IMG/VR virus record: IMGVR_UViG_3300042516_005475
Location: 1 to 64,000 of that record
Strand: one strand, 5' to 3'
Length of the DNA: 64,000 bases
Origin: a virus
Shown: positions 8,194-16,937 of the stretch, piece by piece
Position numbering within the stretch: the stretch's first letter is position 1
Layout: every line of letters starts with the position of its first letter
Program-made: the position numbers and the translations under genes
Notes under the pieces: generated by a model
Told to the model about the DNA's origin: nothing
Databases searched by the model: none
The model's input: only the letters and a program-made list of their open reading frames with translations

Positions 8194-9081
8194 ATGTTGA
8201 AAGTTCTATTTATCAACAACTTCAATCAACCAGACTATTTATCTAACATGCTCTATATAGGGCTAGCTAATAAGCAAGATGTTGAACTATATACTTATGC
8301 AGCTCCTTTTCACTTAATATCTGGCATTGGTTGGAATGATAAATTTATAGTTAATAGTAAATGGGAAGACAATATTAAAGCTCCAGGCTTTACAGTTTGT
8401 AGTAAAATTAAAAGAGGTCCTATTATAGATTTTGCACAAGAAATTAAATTTAGAATTCAAAATCATTTTTACGATAAAATTATCTATTCTTCTATTTGGA
8501 GAGATCAAATGTACTTTGAAGACGTTATAAAGACCTATAGCAAAAAAGATATTATTATGATCGATGGAGATGATCATGAATTAATACTTGAGTCGGTTGC
8601 AGATAAAGGTATCTATTTTAAGAGAGAATTATTCATTGATAGAACGGATATTAGACCAATAGCAATGGCTATACCAGATTCTATTTTACAATCAGACTCT
8701 TCAACAAACAAAACACAGCTCTTTTCTACTGTATATCCAGGTAGACCTGAAACTTATATTTTTAAAACAGAACAAAGCTATTACGAAGATTACCAAAAAT
8801 CGTATTTCGGTACTACATTTAAGAAGGGTGGTTGGGATTGCTTGAGACACTATGAAATTATAGGCAACAAATGCATCCCCTACTTTATAGGGTTAGAAGA
8901 ATGCCCAAAAAATATTTTATTTAATTGGCCAAAAAAACTTATTTTAAAGACAAATGAGTACGCAAAAAACAGTATAGCGCCTCAAGAGTATGACGAACTC
9001 TTAGAAGAGCTATACTGTTTTGCGAAGCAGTATATGACTACATCTGCTTTAGCTAATTATGTTATTGAAACCTCTGAATGA
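8194..9081 (+). CDS. Exostosin-like (GT47-type) glycosyltransferase
   Basis: 295 residues. The C-terminal WDCLRHYEIIGNKCIPYF, followed by LEECP and a PKKLIL segment, matches the conserved end of exostosin/GT47-type glycosyltransferases. The N-terminal half has a Rossmann-like start (LKVLFINNF) and is less conserved. Acceptor and donor cannot be told. It is transcribed away from gene 15 and overlaps the helicase gene end to end by 20 bases. Confidence 0.6.
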   Translation: MLKVLFINNFNQPDYLSNMLYIGLANKQDVELYTYAAPFHLISGIGWNDKFIVNSKWEDNIKAPGFTVCSKIKRGPIIDFAQEIKFRIQNHFYDKIIYSSIWRDQMYFEDVIKTYSKKDIIMIDGDDHELILESVADKGIYFKRELFIDRTDIRPIAMAIPDSILQSDSSTNKTQLFSTVYPGRPETYIFKTEQSYYEDYQKSYFGTTFKKGGWDCLRHYEIIGNKCIPYFIGLEECPKNILFNWPKKLILKTNEYAKNSIAPQEYDELLEELYCFAKQYMTTSALANYVIETSE

Positions 9082-10693
9082 AGTATTGAGGTAGCTTATC
9101 CTTACACTTCATGAGCACAAACTTAATTGCCCCATCTAAGATATAAGTATCACAATGATCTTCTTCAGTTCTGATACCACGACCACAAGCCTGAACAAGA
9201 CTGCTTAGCATCTTATTCTCGTACCATTCAGGATCAAGCTTAAAGAGAGTTTCTACCCGCTTAGAGCCAAGTGGCAAGTAAGGTAGTTTCAACACAATCT
9301 GAAAGCGAGCTAGCTCATCCTTAAGATCAACCCCATGAGTAAGTGAAGGAGATACTAGAACAGTTGGCTTGTCAGACTCTACATGCTCTTTAACAATATC
9401 TTCGTTAGTTTTACCTGATTGACGGTAAAGCATTCGATCACCATAGTCATCAAATTTAGCTTTAACGTATTCAGTAATTTTAAACGAATGTGTATGAATA
9501 ATACCTTTATCGTTCTTATACTTGTCAACTAGCTCTTTTGCAATATTGCAAACATGAGGTAGGTTCTGTTCAAGGTTAGCATGATTTAGCTTATACTTAG
9601 TATGAACAAAAATTGGAGCCTTCTTAGGATCAAACGATGAAGGCATTTCAACATACTCATACTCTTCAATGCCAAGACTCTTAGCAAAATTAACTGGATC
9701 AATAATAGTTGCTGACATCAGAATAATCTTCTCACCATGATTAAAGATATGACTTGAGAGCTTATCAACCTTCAACGGAGAGAAGTTAACAGCTGTAGCA
9801 GACTTCTCAATCACATACTTACAATCATTCCAATGACCAGTAACAGTCTTAACAGAGTGCACAACATTATTCAAGCCACGAAGCTTATTTTGCTGAGCAT
9901 CAGAAAGCTCTTTCTTATTACGCTTTTCAGTTAGAATCTTGATTTGTTCTTCAATAACACACAATAGATTAGTAAGCCATTCAATGACTCGATTAGGTAC
10001 ATCAGTAGCTAGCTTTTGAGTATGAATTCCAAGCTGAGCCAAACGCTCATAGCTAATATCAAACCCGAAACGCTTTACCAATTCGTCTTCAAGCTCTGCA
10101 GCCTCATCACAAATCAAAAGCTCTTTACGCTTCAGTTGGTCTGGTAGAGCCAAAAACATACTATAATTAAGAATGCCAAAATTACTAGTAACAACTCGAT
10201 TACGAGCCTCATAGTACGGGCAAATACACTTTTTCCAGCAATCATCTTTAATCTTTCCAACAACAACACAAGGAGCAATTTCAACATCCTTAGTTTCATC
10301 AATTGTACATTGATAGTTAGATTTACCTTTTAAAATATCAGAATCATCAAAAAACTCCTTGTATTGGTTCTGCAAATTCTTTGAAATTGTCAATACCATT
10401 GAACCAAAAGGTTGTTGCTTATCAATTTCTTCTTGATTAGAGAATTCACCAGACTGATCCATCTGATAAATAGAATACGAATCAACCAAATGCTTAAAGT
10501 CTTTGCTACAAGAGTCAGTCAAGTTAGCTACAGTGCGAGAAATATAAGACTTACCTGAGCCTGTAGGCGCACATAGAATAAGAAACTTTTTATCTCCACG
10601 AAGAAACTTTTCAATCTTCTTTAAGACAGCAGCCTGCTGTGCTCGAGGGGTGTGGTTACTTGGAAATGCTGATAGGATGTCTTTCTGTTTCAC
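9062..10693 (-). CDS. DinG/XPD-family superfamily 2 DNA helicase
   Basis: About 543 residues from the GTG at 10693. Walker A APTGSGKSY, a Walker B variant ICDEAAEL, motif III-like LMSATI, and a motif VI QACGRGIRT identify an XPD/Rad3/DinG-type helicase. Between motifs Ia and II lie five Cys (C-x12-C-x9-C-x3-C-x-C, ending CPYYEAR), fitting the Fe-S cluster domain of this family. A frame extends to a TTG at 10729, but that TTG is the -35 element of a sigma70-like promoter whose -10 ends seven bases before the GTG; GTG is therefore preferred. Possibly acts on R-loops or replication forks. Confidence 0.82.
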   Translation of the reverse strand: MKQKDILSAFPSNHTPRAQQAAVLKKIEKFLRGDKKFLILCAPTGSGKSYISRTVANLTDSCSKDFKHLVDSYSIYQMDQSGEFSNQEEIDKQQPFGSMVLTISKNLQNQYKEFFDDSDILKGKSNYQCTIDETKDVEIAPCVVVGKIKDDCWKKCICPYYEARNRVVTSNFGILNYSMFLALPDQLKRKELLICDEAAELEDELVKRFGFDISYERLAQLGIHTQKLATDVPNRVIEWLTNLLCVIEEQIKILTEKRNKKELSDAQQNKLRGLNNVVHSVKTVTGHWNDCKYVIEKSATAVNFSPLKVDKLSSHIFNHGEKIILMSATIIDPVNFAKSLGIEEYEYVEMPSSFDPKKAPIFVHTKYKLNHANLEQNLPHVCNIAKELVDKYKNDKGIIHTHSFKITEYVKAKFDDYGDRMLYRQSGKTNEDIVKEHVESDKPTVLVSPSLTHGVDLKDELARFQIVLKLPYLPLGSKRVETLFKLDPEWYENKMLSSLVQACGRGIRTEEDHCDTYILDGAIKFVLMKCKDKLPQYFIQRFQ

Positions 10694-10700
10694 TACGTTG

Positions 10701-10729
10701 AGTATAGCGTCACGTGAAATGAAAAGCAA
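10701..10729 (-). promoter_or_regulatory. Sigma70-like promoter of the helicase gene
   Basis: TTGCTT, 17-base spacer, TATACT, then seven bases to GTG. Predicted +1 is at or one base before the start codon. Confidence 0.55.
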
Positions 10730-11045
10730 GCTTATTGTTTAGGTATTTAGACTTATAAAGTTTGTAATACTCATCTATTTTAATTTTCAGAGTAATATCA
10801 TCTGTAAGAAGCTCTACTTTATAGTCGAATAAAAATCCAGCTGCAGTTTCAACTATTTTAAATGGTAGTGGTATTTCCAAATACTTGTTCTTGTTATTTG
10901 AATTGATACAAAAAACTAAATAGTATTCTTTTGGAGCAAATAAGATAAACTTACCTGTTCTCAATACTTTTTCATTCAAAAGAATTTGTATGTTCTTTTG
11001 AAAGTGTTTCTGTAATTTTTGCTCCAGTACAAGACTATCTATCAC
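10710..11045 (-). CDS. Conserved-looking protein of unknown function (111 aa)
   Basis: Not recognised. Lys-rich and soluble-looking, with alternating hydrophobic strands (KFILFAPKEYYLVF, KYLEIPLPFKIVE) suggestive of a small beta-rich domain and a C-terminal helix. It starts with GTG; no clear Shine-Dalgarno. It lies 14 bases after the DUF2693-like gene and just before the helicase, so it may be co-transcribed with the former. Confidence 0.6.
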   Translation of the reverse strand: MIDSLVLEQKLQKHFQKNIQILLNEKVLRTGKFILFAPKEYYLVFCINSNNKNKYLEIPLPFKIVETAAGFLFDYKVELLTDDITLKIKIDEYYKLYKSKYLNNKLAFHFT

Positions 11046-11059
11046 AAATATTAATTACA

Positions 11060-11437
11060 CTAAACGCGCATAAAGTCAATTTTTTGCTTCTCTGTCATAA
11101 AGGCTAGCTTCTCATTATAGTATTGCCAAAATTCATCATTAGCCTTTATTGTAGCTACAACTTGACAGGCTGCTACATTAACTTGTCTATAGTCTTGTTC
11201 AAAAATATCCCAGGTAACAACTAAACCTTTTAATTCTGGATTATAATCTAATTGCTGGTGTGGTGGGCGGTAGTTAAGAGCAACTCTACCCTTTGTGCTG
11301 TTTAAGAGAGAATAGCTGTTGGTACAAAGCATTCTTCTAAAAAGAGGTTCGCCAGGCTGCGGTCTGCGCCTGGCGAATTTAAGTTCTACTACGTTTTGCT
11401 GTAAGAGAAGTTTTAACTGATTTAGGCTTACTTTCAC
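11060..11437 (-). CDS. DUF2693-like small phage protein
   Basis: 125 residues, GTG start. The N-terminus (SLNQLKLLLQQNVVELKFAR) and the later GLVVTWDIFEQDYRQVNVAAC resemble a small domain common in T4-like phages and annotated DUF2693 (function unknown, usually ending in a TVWDxxxxxWRxF-like strand). A late-type box lies exactly five bases before the GTG. Family assignment is from memory of the pattern and moderate in certainty. Confidence 0.6.
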   Translation of the reverse strand: MKVSLNQLKLLLQQNVVELKFARRRPQPGEPLFRRMLCTNSYSLLNSTKGRVALNYRPPHQQLDYNPELKGLVVTWDIFEQDYRQVNVAACQVVATIKANDEFWQYYNEKLAFMTEKQKIDFMRV

Positions 11438-11442
11438 CTAAT

Positions 11443-11450
11443 TATTTATT
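11443..11450 (-). promoter_or_regulatory. Late promoter box
   Basis: AATAAATA on the minus strand, five bases before the GTG at 11437. It overlaps the 3' end of the upstream GroES-like gene by two bases. Confidence 0.55.
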
Positions 11451-11886
11451 AACTCATTGTAACTGCTGGCTGTTCTGCTTTAGAGCAAACACCGAAAATA
11501 CGAGTCTCATCCAAGAAAATAGACTGCTTAATCTTCCCAAGACCTCTTACAACAACGTTTGATACTGGAATGCCTTTATCATTTGGAAAGCAAACGTAAT
11601 CATCAACCTTAACATTCTTGCAATCAGGACCAGCAAGAATAATCTGTCCAATTCTCCAGGCCGCCTTGGTGTGGTCGATTGGTACTAGAATACCGTTTCT
11701 CATAACAGTTTGATTACTGTCAGGTGTATCAACATAGCGAACTAGAATAATATTATCAAGAACCTTATCAAGTTCAAAGTCATCAATAAGAGTGAATGTA
11801 TCACTGGCATGTTTGTCAAAGTTCAATGCGCTTGTTTTTTGCATATGAACTGGGACAGGAACATTAGTAGGAAGTGTTGGTACCAT
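11449..11886 (-). CDS. GroES-like co-chaperonin (gp31-type role)
   Basis: 145 residues. The middle and C-terminus follow the Cpn10 pattern: DNIILVRYVD, GILVP, WRIGQIILAGPD, KVDDYVCFPNDKGI, and FLDETRIFGVC. Phage co-chaperonins such as T4 gp31 replace GroES so that the host GroEL chamber can fold the large capsid protein; that role is inferred here. The mobile-loop region appears as the variable NQTVMRNG stretch. Confidence 0.75.
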   Translation of the reverse strand: MVPTLPTNVPVPVHMQKTSALNFDKHASDTFTLIDDFELDKVLDNIILVRYVDTPDSNQTVMRNGILVPIDHTKAAWRIGQIILAGPDCKNVKVDDYVCFPNDKGIPVSNVVVRGLGKIKQSIFLDETRIFGVCSKAEQPAVTMS

Positions 11887-11908
11887 ATTTGTATATAGTT
11901 ATTATTAG

Positions 11909-12268
11909 TTACTTTTCAAGATGCTCTGCGTACATTTTAATCTCTCGCTGAGATAATTCAAGATTGCGAGCAAGCATTTCCAGATTTTCATCCTCCTTAG
12001 TCTTTTCTTTCTTTACTTTTTTAATGTATTCGATTTTCTTATATCGCATGCGAGGAATTACATTAATAAGAAACTTATTTTGTTCATCCTTAGACAAACA
12101 CATCCAATAGCGATTAGATGTTTCGTTAACAATAGTAGCAACTTCACCACTATGCATACTCAACCACCTATTAACAAGGAAAAACTGATACTCCCGCTCT
12201 TCTTCAACAGAAATATCAGTCTTCTTTTTTAACGTGGTGATATTAGTAATAATATCAAAAATCGTCAT
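11909..12268 (-). CDS. 62: Sliding-clamp loader small subunit, gp62-like
   Basis: 119 residues. The pattern FDIITNIT followed by FFLVNRWLSMHSGEVATIVN and a basic PRMRYKKIEYIKK is that of the clamp-loader small subunits of aquatic T4-like phages (shorter than T4 gp62, 187 aa). It would work with gp44, not found in this window, to load the gp45 clamp encoded at 44401-45138. It overlaps the next upstream gene by one base. Confidence 0.7.
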   Translation of the reverse strand: MTIFDIITNITTLKKKTDISVEEEREYQFFLVNRWLSMHSGEVATIVNETSNRYWMCLSKDEQNKFLINVIPRMRYKKIEYIKKVKKEKTKEDENLEMLARNLELSQREIKMYAEHLEK

Positions 12269-12849
12269 TAGATAACCTTACTAGTAGCAATAAAGATATC
12301 ATCAGTAATAGCATAAAAAATCTCAACAACCTTCTTCATAAACTCTTCAACTTGCTGATGAGTCATGTTAGTCGAGAATGCAAAAGCAGGAGCCTTCTTA
12401 CCAGCAGTAACGTTAATAGCGGTATGACCTAGAGCAGCACCATTAACCAAATGAGTAATACTCACACTAGCCTTACCCTTGGGTTGAATAATACCATGCT
12501 GGTTATGCTCAGCATGAACAATCAAATCATCCCCATCAACCTCAATAGGTTTATTGATAATGGAAGTAAGAATATTTGCAATCTGAGTATTAAAGAGACG
12601 CTGAAATGAAACAGCCGCGAAAGCATCAATATTAGGAATTTCCCAGCAAAAGTTAACTGCGTCATCACTGTAAATGTAGTCATTATTAAGAATATCTTCT
12701 GTATCAATCATACCCTCAGCTTCAACATGCATCGGTGCACGGAATGCAACAATGTTGCCGATAGGCAAGGTACGATCTCGAAAGAACTTATAGGCAAAGC
12801 GCTTATGAATGAGATTGCCATCGTAGATCGGAATATTATTCAATATCAT
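12268..12849 (-). CDS. DUF366-like conserved protein
   Basis: 193 residues. Segments GNLIHKRFAYKFF, GNIVAFRAPM, DAVNFCWEIPN, and GHTAINVTAGKKAPAFAFST are strongly patterned and resemble the uncharacterised DUF366 family found in archaea and phages. No catalytic role is known to me. It overlaps its upstream glycosyltransferase gene by four bases, suggesting an operon. Confidence 0.6.
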   Translation of the reverse strand: MILNNIPIYDGNLIHKRFAYKFFRDRTLPIGNIVAFRAPMHVEAEGMIDTEDILNNDYIYSDDAVNFCWEIPNIDAFAAVSFQRLFNTQIANILTSIINKPIEVDGDDLIVHAEHNQHGIIQPKGKASVSITHLVNGAALGHTAINVTAGKKAPAFAFSTNMTHQQVEEFMKKVVEIFYAITDDIFIATSKVI

Positions 12850-14225
12850 GCGTTGATTCTAATATATTTTTCAGCGAGTTCAACTGAAACCTTTTCAAGT
12901 TTTAATTCTTCTAGCAGCTCTAATATTCCTACATTCCCACGCTTTGGATTTCTGCAGTCATAGAAATACAAATAATCGTCAATATAAACTTCATTCTCTG
13001 CAAATGAAGGTATAGCCAATGAATAGAATCTATCTTCTTGATCGTTCATCTCTGGAAAGAGAATATTCAGAGCAATAGATTTCTTAACAGGGGACAAATG
13101 GTTGGGGCAACGATAGTAGGTTACAGGTTGAGCTGATCCATCAATTGTACCCATTTTATGGCTCCAGTTCTTATGCTTCATTGTAATCTCAACACGTCTA
13201 GGAGTCTTACCATTGAAAGTAATAATACTGTTAAAACCAACAACATCAGGCTTGCTGTCAGTTGCTTTGAGAATTTTTTCGACATATTTTTCTGAAACCC
13301 AATCATCATCATCAATAAAAGCTATATACTCTCCTGATGCATTGTGAATTAAGTCGTTACGCTTCTTACCAATAGTTAGCTCTCTATTATCTTTTGCTAC
13401 AAGAATTTCTACTTCTGGGGTTAGTTGAGGTTTTAGTCTTGTTTTAAGGCGCTCAAGATAATTCTCTCTACCATTCACTGTGCAAATTAGCAAACTAAGT
13501 CTCTTGTAAGGCTTTGGAACAAATCTAGTATTCCATTTTTCTTTGAAGATAGCATGCTGAAAATCCATACTACATAAATTACGATCTTCTGCTTTAATAG
13601 TTCCATGAGACTTACTAAGCAAATGATGTATATGAGAGCTTGTACACAAGCCATGCTTCACATTGTAAGAGTTATACATCTCGACCCAGTCATTGTCTTG
13701 ATAATAAAAGGCAAAGCGTTCATCAAAACCACCTAAAATATTAAATAACTTTCTACGAATAATAAAACTCCAACCAGTAAACTCGTAAGAGGTTCTTGTT
13801 CCAATGTGAAGTTCTTTTAATGAGCTAAAGATAGACTCGGTATGTCTGTGCCACTTACGATCAATTGGGCTAACAGACATTAACTCAGGATCAATTTCAA
13901 ATTGTTTTGCAATAGCAGTAAACCAACCCTTGTAATAAATAACATCATTATTTGTAATTAGCACCAAATCGTTTTTACATTCTCTCAAACCAATGTTTAA
14001 GTATAGATTGTAATTAAATTTAGGTACTTGTGGGATAAGAAACTTTGCTCTTATTTCAGAAAGCTTGTGAGTAAACAAAGAAGAAACTTCTTTGCAAGAT
14101 TCAACAACAATTACGTTAAATTTATGCTCTGGTTCTGAATCATGAATAGAATCAACAGTTTGTTTAAGAATATCAAACAACTCGTTAGTAGTTGTGTTGC
14201 TAAGAATAATTACATCGACGTCCAT
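12846..14225 (-). CDS. Two-domain GT2 glycosyltransferase
   Basis: 459 residues with two GT-A domains. The first (residues ~1-235) has a DxD-like ITNNDVIYYKGW and a GWSFIIRRKLFNILGGFDERFAFYYQDNDW acceptor loop split over the usual ED/DN place. The second (from ~243) has LLICTVNGRENYL, KRNDLIHNASGEYIAFIDDDDW, where DDDD provides metal and sugar-nucleotide binding. It overlaps the next GT2 gene by 16 bases. Likely builds a short glycan, either on a virion or host component; the acceptor is unknown. Confidence 0.85.
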   Translation of the reverse strand: MDVDVIILSNTTTNELFDILKQTVDSIHDSEPEHKFNVIVVESCKEVSSLFTHKLSEIRAKFLIPQVPKFNYNLYLNIGLRECKNDLVLITNNDVIYYKGWFTAIAKQFEIDPELMSVSPIDRKWHRHTESIFSSLKELHIGTRTSYEFTGWSFIIRRKLFNILGGFDERFAFYYQDNDWVEMYNSYNVKHGLCTSSHIHHLLSKSHGTIKAEDRNLCSMDFQHAIFKEKWNTRFVPKPYKRLSLLICTVNGRENYLERLKTRLKPQLTPEVEILVAKDNRELTIGKKRNDLIHNASGEYIAFIDDDDWVSEKYVEKILKATDSKPDVVGFNSIITFNGKTPRRVEITMKHKNWSHKMGTIDGSAQPVTYYRCPNHLSPVKKSIALNILFPEMNDQEDRFYSLAIPSFAENEVYIDDYLYFYDCRNPKRGNVGILELLEELKLEKVSVELAEKYIRINA

Positions 14226-15028
14226 AGAGTTTTAGTCTTAATAGCCTTTAATCTTTGCAGAACAATGTCCTGCTTAGTATCAGAAATAGATACAGGAGAG
14301 TCTTTATATATCAAGCTGAAATAATTGGCTCCATCTTGAATATTCTTTTTCCAATCTGATCTTGGTCGAATAGTAGAATCGTTTTCTGAGCAAGCCAATT
14401 CTTCGAGAAAATCACTTGAATTAACAATATCAGGCCACCACCAATAGGCTGGTAGATACCCGTTTAGAACAGCTCTATAACTGTGTTCTACATGTTCCCA
14501 AGCATTAACAAAAGTCTCATCAAACAAACCAATTCTCATTAGGAGATCCCTGCTATAGTAACAGAAGCCACCTACGCAATTAGGGTTGAATGCTAGTTTA
14601 GTTTTACTATATTCAACTACACAGCGAGGGTCTGGCTTTTTATCTTTCTTATTAGCTGGACCGTGATATCCAAACATTAGGTGTTTAATGCCAGAATCTT
14701 TACTCGCCTTAATATATTCATCAAAGACGTTAGAGTCTTTAATAAAAATATCATCTTCAAGCAAAAAGATATCAGTGCAATCTTGGTTAAGCAAATGAAG
14801 CATAGCTTTATTTTTGCTACGACCTACACCAATATTCTTTTCATTCTTTAAGTATGTTAAATTCAGAGTATCTACTATTGATGGTAAAGGCTCATTACCA
14901 TCGTCTACAAGAACAACCTCATCAAGCCTATTAAAAGGTATTGTTTTAAGAACCTGTTTAAGGAATACAGGTCGATTGCAGGTAATAATACCCAGTCCGA
15001 TTTTTTGTTTTGTTTTAGTTTCTATCAT
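14210..15028 (-). CDS. GT2-family glycosyltransferase
   Basis: 272 residues from the ATG at 15028 (MIETKTKQKIGLGIITCNRP); an upstream in-frame ATG at 15088 would lengthen the overlap with the preceding oxygenase gene to 74 bases and adds residues outside the fold, so it is not chosen. LGIITCNRP, VVLVDDGNE, GVGRSKNKA and FLLEDDIFI (metal-binding EDD) are GT2 hallmarks. FDETFVNAWEHVEHSYRA is the acceptor-side loop. Forms an operon with the two-domain GT2. Confidence 0.82.
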   Translation of the reverse strand: MIETKTKQKIGLGIITCNRPVFLKQVLKTIPFNRLDEVVLVDDGNEPLPSIVDTLNLTYLKNEKNIGVGRSKNKAMLHLLNQDCTDIFLLEDDIFIKDSNVFDEYIKASKDSGIKHLMFGYHGPANKKDKKPDPRCVVEYSKTKLAFNPNCVGGFCYYSRDLLMRIGLFDETFVNAWEHVEHSYRAVLNGYLPAYWWWPDIVNSSDFLEELACSENDSTIRPRSDWKKNIQDGANYFSLIYKDSPVSISDTKQDIVLQRLKAIKTKTLWTSM

Positions 15029-15719
15029 CTTGACAAGTCCATATTTGGAGGTTAAACCGATTATTTTCCCAAGGCATAGCTGGATCACAGATTACTTCTG
15101 AGCAAGCATGCGGTAATCTAGATGGAAAAATACATAAGAAATTATTTTTAAGAGGGTATTCATAACATTTACCCTCATGCATAAACAGCTGGCTACCACC
15201 CTTAAGTAGAGATTCATCTTTGACAAGAGTATACGACATGGTAAAGACAGGTGTCATAGCTACTTCTTTACCTTTAATTGAAAGACCGTAAATTCCATCA
15301 TCAGAATGCCAATTATAATAATCACCATTACCGTAGCTAATAATATGAGTTCTTCCATTAAGACCATATCGAGAACCCAATTGAAACTCTCTACTCTTGC
15401 ATTGACCCATAAACTTGAGTATGCCTTGATGAAAGAAAAACTTATCAAGGTTGTTTAATGCATAGCCAGCTGGAATGTTATGATCAGGAAGCCAAACATC
15501 ACTACCCCAACAAAGATGGTTTAAATTATTCTTAGTTGTTTCAAAATCAGTAGAAGTATCTTGCTGTCTTGTTGCACCATCTCCAAATTTCCAAACAGGG
15601 GTACCAAAATACTGTTTGATATCAGTCATTTCTTTATAGATAGTATCAACAACAGCTCTTGGAAGAAAGTTTTCAGCCCATATAATAGGTGGGTCAGTTT
15701 CCTCATGTAGTAAGAACAT
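15015..15719 (-). CDS. 2-oxoglutarate/Fe(II)-dependent oxygenase
   Basis: 234 residues from the ATG at 15719; the open frame continues to a TTG at 15791 inside the divergent phoH gene, which is unlikely. The double-stranded beta-helix motif is visible: H-S-D (NWHSDDG), a distal His in FPSRLPHACSEV, and the Arg of NRFNLQIW for 2-oxoglutarate. HIISYGNGDYYNW precedes the metal site. Phage relatives hydroxylate proteins or nucleic-acid bases; here the glycosyltransferase operon context makes a role in preparing a glycan acceptor possible, which is inference. Confidence 0.78.
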   Translation of the reverse strand: MFLLHEETDPPIIWAENFLPRAVVDTIYKEMTDIKQYFGTPVWKFGDGATRQQDTSTDFETTKNNLNHLCWGSDVWLPDHNIPAGYALNNLDKFFFHQGILKFMGQCKSREFQLGSRYGLNGRTHIISYGNGDYYNWHSDDGIYGLSIKGKEVAMTPVFTMSYTLVKDESLLKGGSQLFMHEGKCYEYPLKNNFLCIFPSRLPHACSEVICDPAMPWENNRFNLQIWTCQDDRN

Positions 15720-15780
15720 ACATTTTATTTTAAAGTAAAAATTTGGATTTTCAACTAAATATACATATATATCTTTGATT

Positions 15781-16467
15781 ATGTCATCCAAAACTCCAAA
15801 GACATTTAATGTAGCAGAGAAGTTTGAGCTTTCTGAAAATCACAAACGGATTGTAGATGCTATATTAGATAGAGACAATAAGCTTATCTTTATTGATGGA
15901 CCAGCAGGTTCAGCCAAGACATACTGTGCTGTATTAGCAGCCTTAAAACTTGTTCAAAGAAAGAGCTTCAAGAGCATTCTTTATTTGAGAAGCATTGCTG
16001 AATGTTCTAGTCAAAAACTAGGTTCATTACCTGGAGAGTTGCATGAGAAGATTGGTCCGTTTGGAGCCCCATTTTTGGAAAAGCTTAGCGAAATGATTTC
16101 AGAGGCTGCAATTACTAAGTTAGCATCTGAAAGCGCTTTAGATATTCAGCCTCTTAACTTCTTGAGAGGTACTACATTCCATGATAAGATTGTATTGCTA
16201 GATGAGGCTCAAAATGCTGAACTCGATCAGCTCATCATTGTTCTAACCCGTCTTGGAGAACACGGAAAGCTTGTTGTTATCGGAGATAGTAACCAAGTAG
16301 ATATTAGAGATAAGAAGAGCTACGGAAATGTTGTAGCTAAGTTTAATAGTGAGGAATGTAAGAGTGTTGGCATTCAATCCTTCACTCTCACAGAAGATGA
16401 TATTAAAAGAAGTAAGATCTTAAAGTTTATTGTTGGTAAGCTTAATGAACTTAAGTCTAACCGTTGA
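15781..16467 (+). CDS. phoH: PhoH-like P-loop ATPase
   Basis: 228 residues. Walker A DGPAGSAKTY, the LRSIAECSSQKLGSLPGELHEKIGPF region, Walker B VLLDEAQNA and the IGDSNQVDI sensor are classic PhoH. Widespread in aquatic phages; likely an RNA-acting ATPase, although its phage role is unsettled. The ATG at 15781 is chosen over an upstream TTG. Divergent from the oxygenase gene across a 61-base AT-rich gap that must hold promoters for both. Its end overlaps the next minus-strand gene by 11 bases. Confidence 0.9.
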   Translation: MSSKTPKTFNVAEKFELSENHKRIVDAILDRDNKLIFIDGPAGSAKTYCAVLAALKLVQRKSFKSILYLRSIAECSSQKLGSLPGELHEKIGPFGAPFLEKLSEMISEAAITKLASESALDIQPLNFLRGTTFHDKIVLLDEAQNAELDQLIIVLTRLGEHGKLVVIGDSNQVDIRDKKSYGNVVAKFNSEECKSVGIQSFTLTEDDIKRSKILKFIVGKLNELKSNR

Positions 16468-16672
16468 TGTGAAACTTAAGAGCTTTGGAAATCTTTTCCA
16501 TAATCTTTTTAGGATGATTTCCTTCTTTTAAAAGTCTATTGTACTCGCTTTTGAAGCTTGTAATAAACTCTTCAGACAACTTTAGATTTCTTGGATAAAA
16601 TAATCGAGACTGTGTTCTTAACGGGGCATAGTTCTCGAGTAATTTATTGAAGTTGTTATTGAATTCTTTCAT
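16457..16672 (-). CDS. Small putative internal head protein with capsid-targeting-like N-terminus
   Basis: 71 residues, Lys-rich. It begins MKEFNNNFNKLLENYAPL: Lys2, aromatic at 4, hydrophobic run and an LLE site, as in T4 internal-protein targeting sequences (MKTYQEFIAE) that gp21 removes. The start at 16672 is preferred over the ATG one codon upstream because the late box AATAAATA then stands five bases before it. Function unknown. Confidence 0.6.
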   Translation of the reverse strand: MKEFNNNFNKLLENYAPLRTQSRLFYPRNLKLSEEFITSFKSEYNRLLKEGNHPKKIMEKISKALKFHING

Positions 16673-16677
16673 CATAG

Positions 16678-16685
16678 TATTTATT
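16678..16685 (-). promoter_or_regulatory. Late promoter box
   Basis: AATAAATA on the minus strand, five bases before the ATG at 16672. It overlaps the end of the upstream gene. Confidence 0.5.
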
Positions 16686-16896
16686 TTTTGCAATGAAAAT
16701 TTAAAAACCAATTAGACTGTGCTTTTGTATGAGCAGTAGCCTTTTTGGTTTTTAGCTTTCTAGCCTTGCTACAAGTCATCTTGCCTTTACCGAATTTCTT
16801 GGTAGCTTTAGCTTTAAGAGTACCTTTACCACCTCGCGGAGTGGTGCGGGTGGTTTTTTCTAAAAGAGTAAAAAATCTCTTTTCGTACTTGTTCAC
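16681..16896 (-). CDS. Small very basic putative internal head protein
   Basis: 71 residues from a GTG start. The N-terminus MNKYEKRFFTLLEKTT has the targeting-like pattern with an LLE|K site. The rest is strongly basic (KGTLKAKATKKFGKGK, RKLKTKKATAHTK), suited to binding packaged DNA. A late-type box lies six bases before the GTG. No family recognised. Confidence 0.65.
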   Translation of the reverse strand: MNKYEKRFFTLLEKTTRTTPRGGKGTLKAKATKKFGKGKMTCSKARKLKTKKATAHTKAQSNWFLNFHCKK

Positions 16897-16902
16897 TACA
16901 AT

Positions 16903-16910
16903 TATTTATT
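16903..16910 (-). promoter_or_regulatory. Late promoter box
   Basis: AATAAATA on the minus strand, six bases before the GTG at 16896. Confidence 0.5.
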
Positions 16911-16937
16911 CTTTTTAGTTTGTTCGCGCCAAAGATA

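Noticed and set aside
10694-10729. TTG start for the DinG/XPD-type helicase
   Set aside because: The TTG and following codons form a -35/-10 promoter leading to the GTG at 10693, so they are probably untranslated.
15720-15791. N-terminal extension of the 2OG oxygenase from a TTG at 15791
   Set aside because: It would overlap the divergent phoH start and removes the intergenic space needed for promoters; the ATG at 15719 starts at the family's conserved region.
16820-16860. Hairpin-like GC-rich stretch considered as a terminator
   Set aside because: It is inside the coding sequence of the small basic protein and has no following T run in the direction of transcription.
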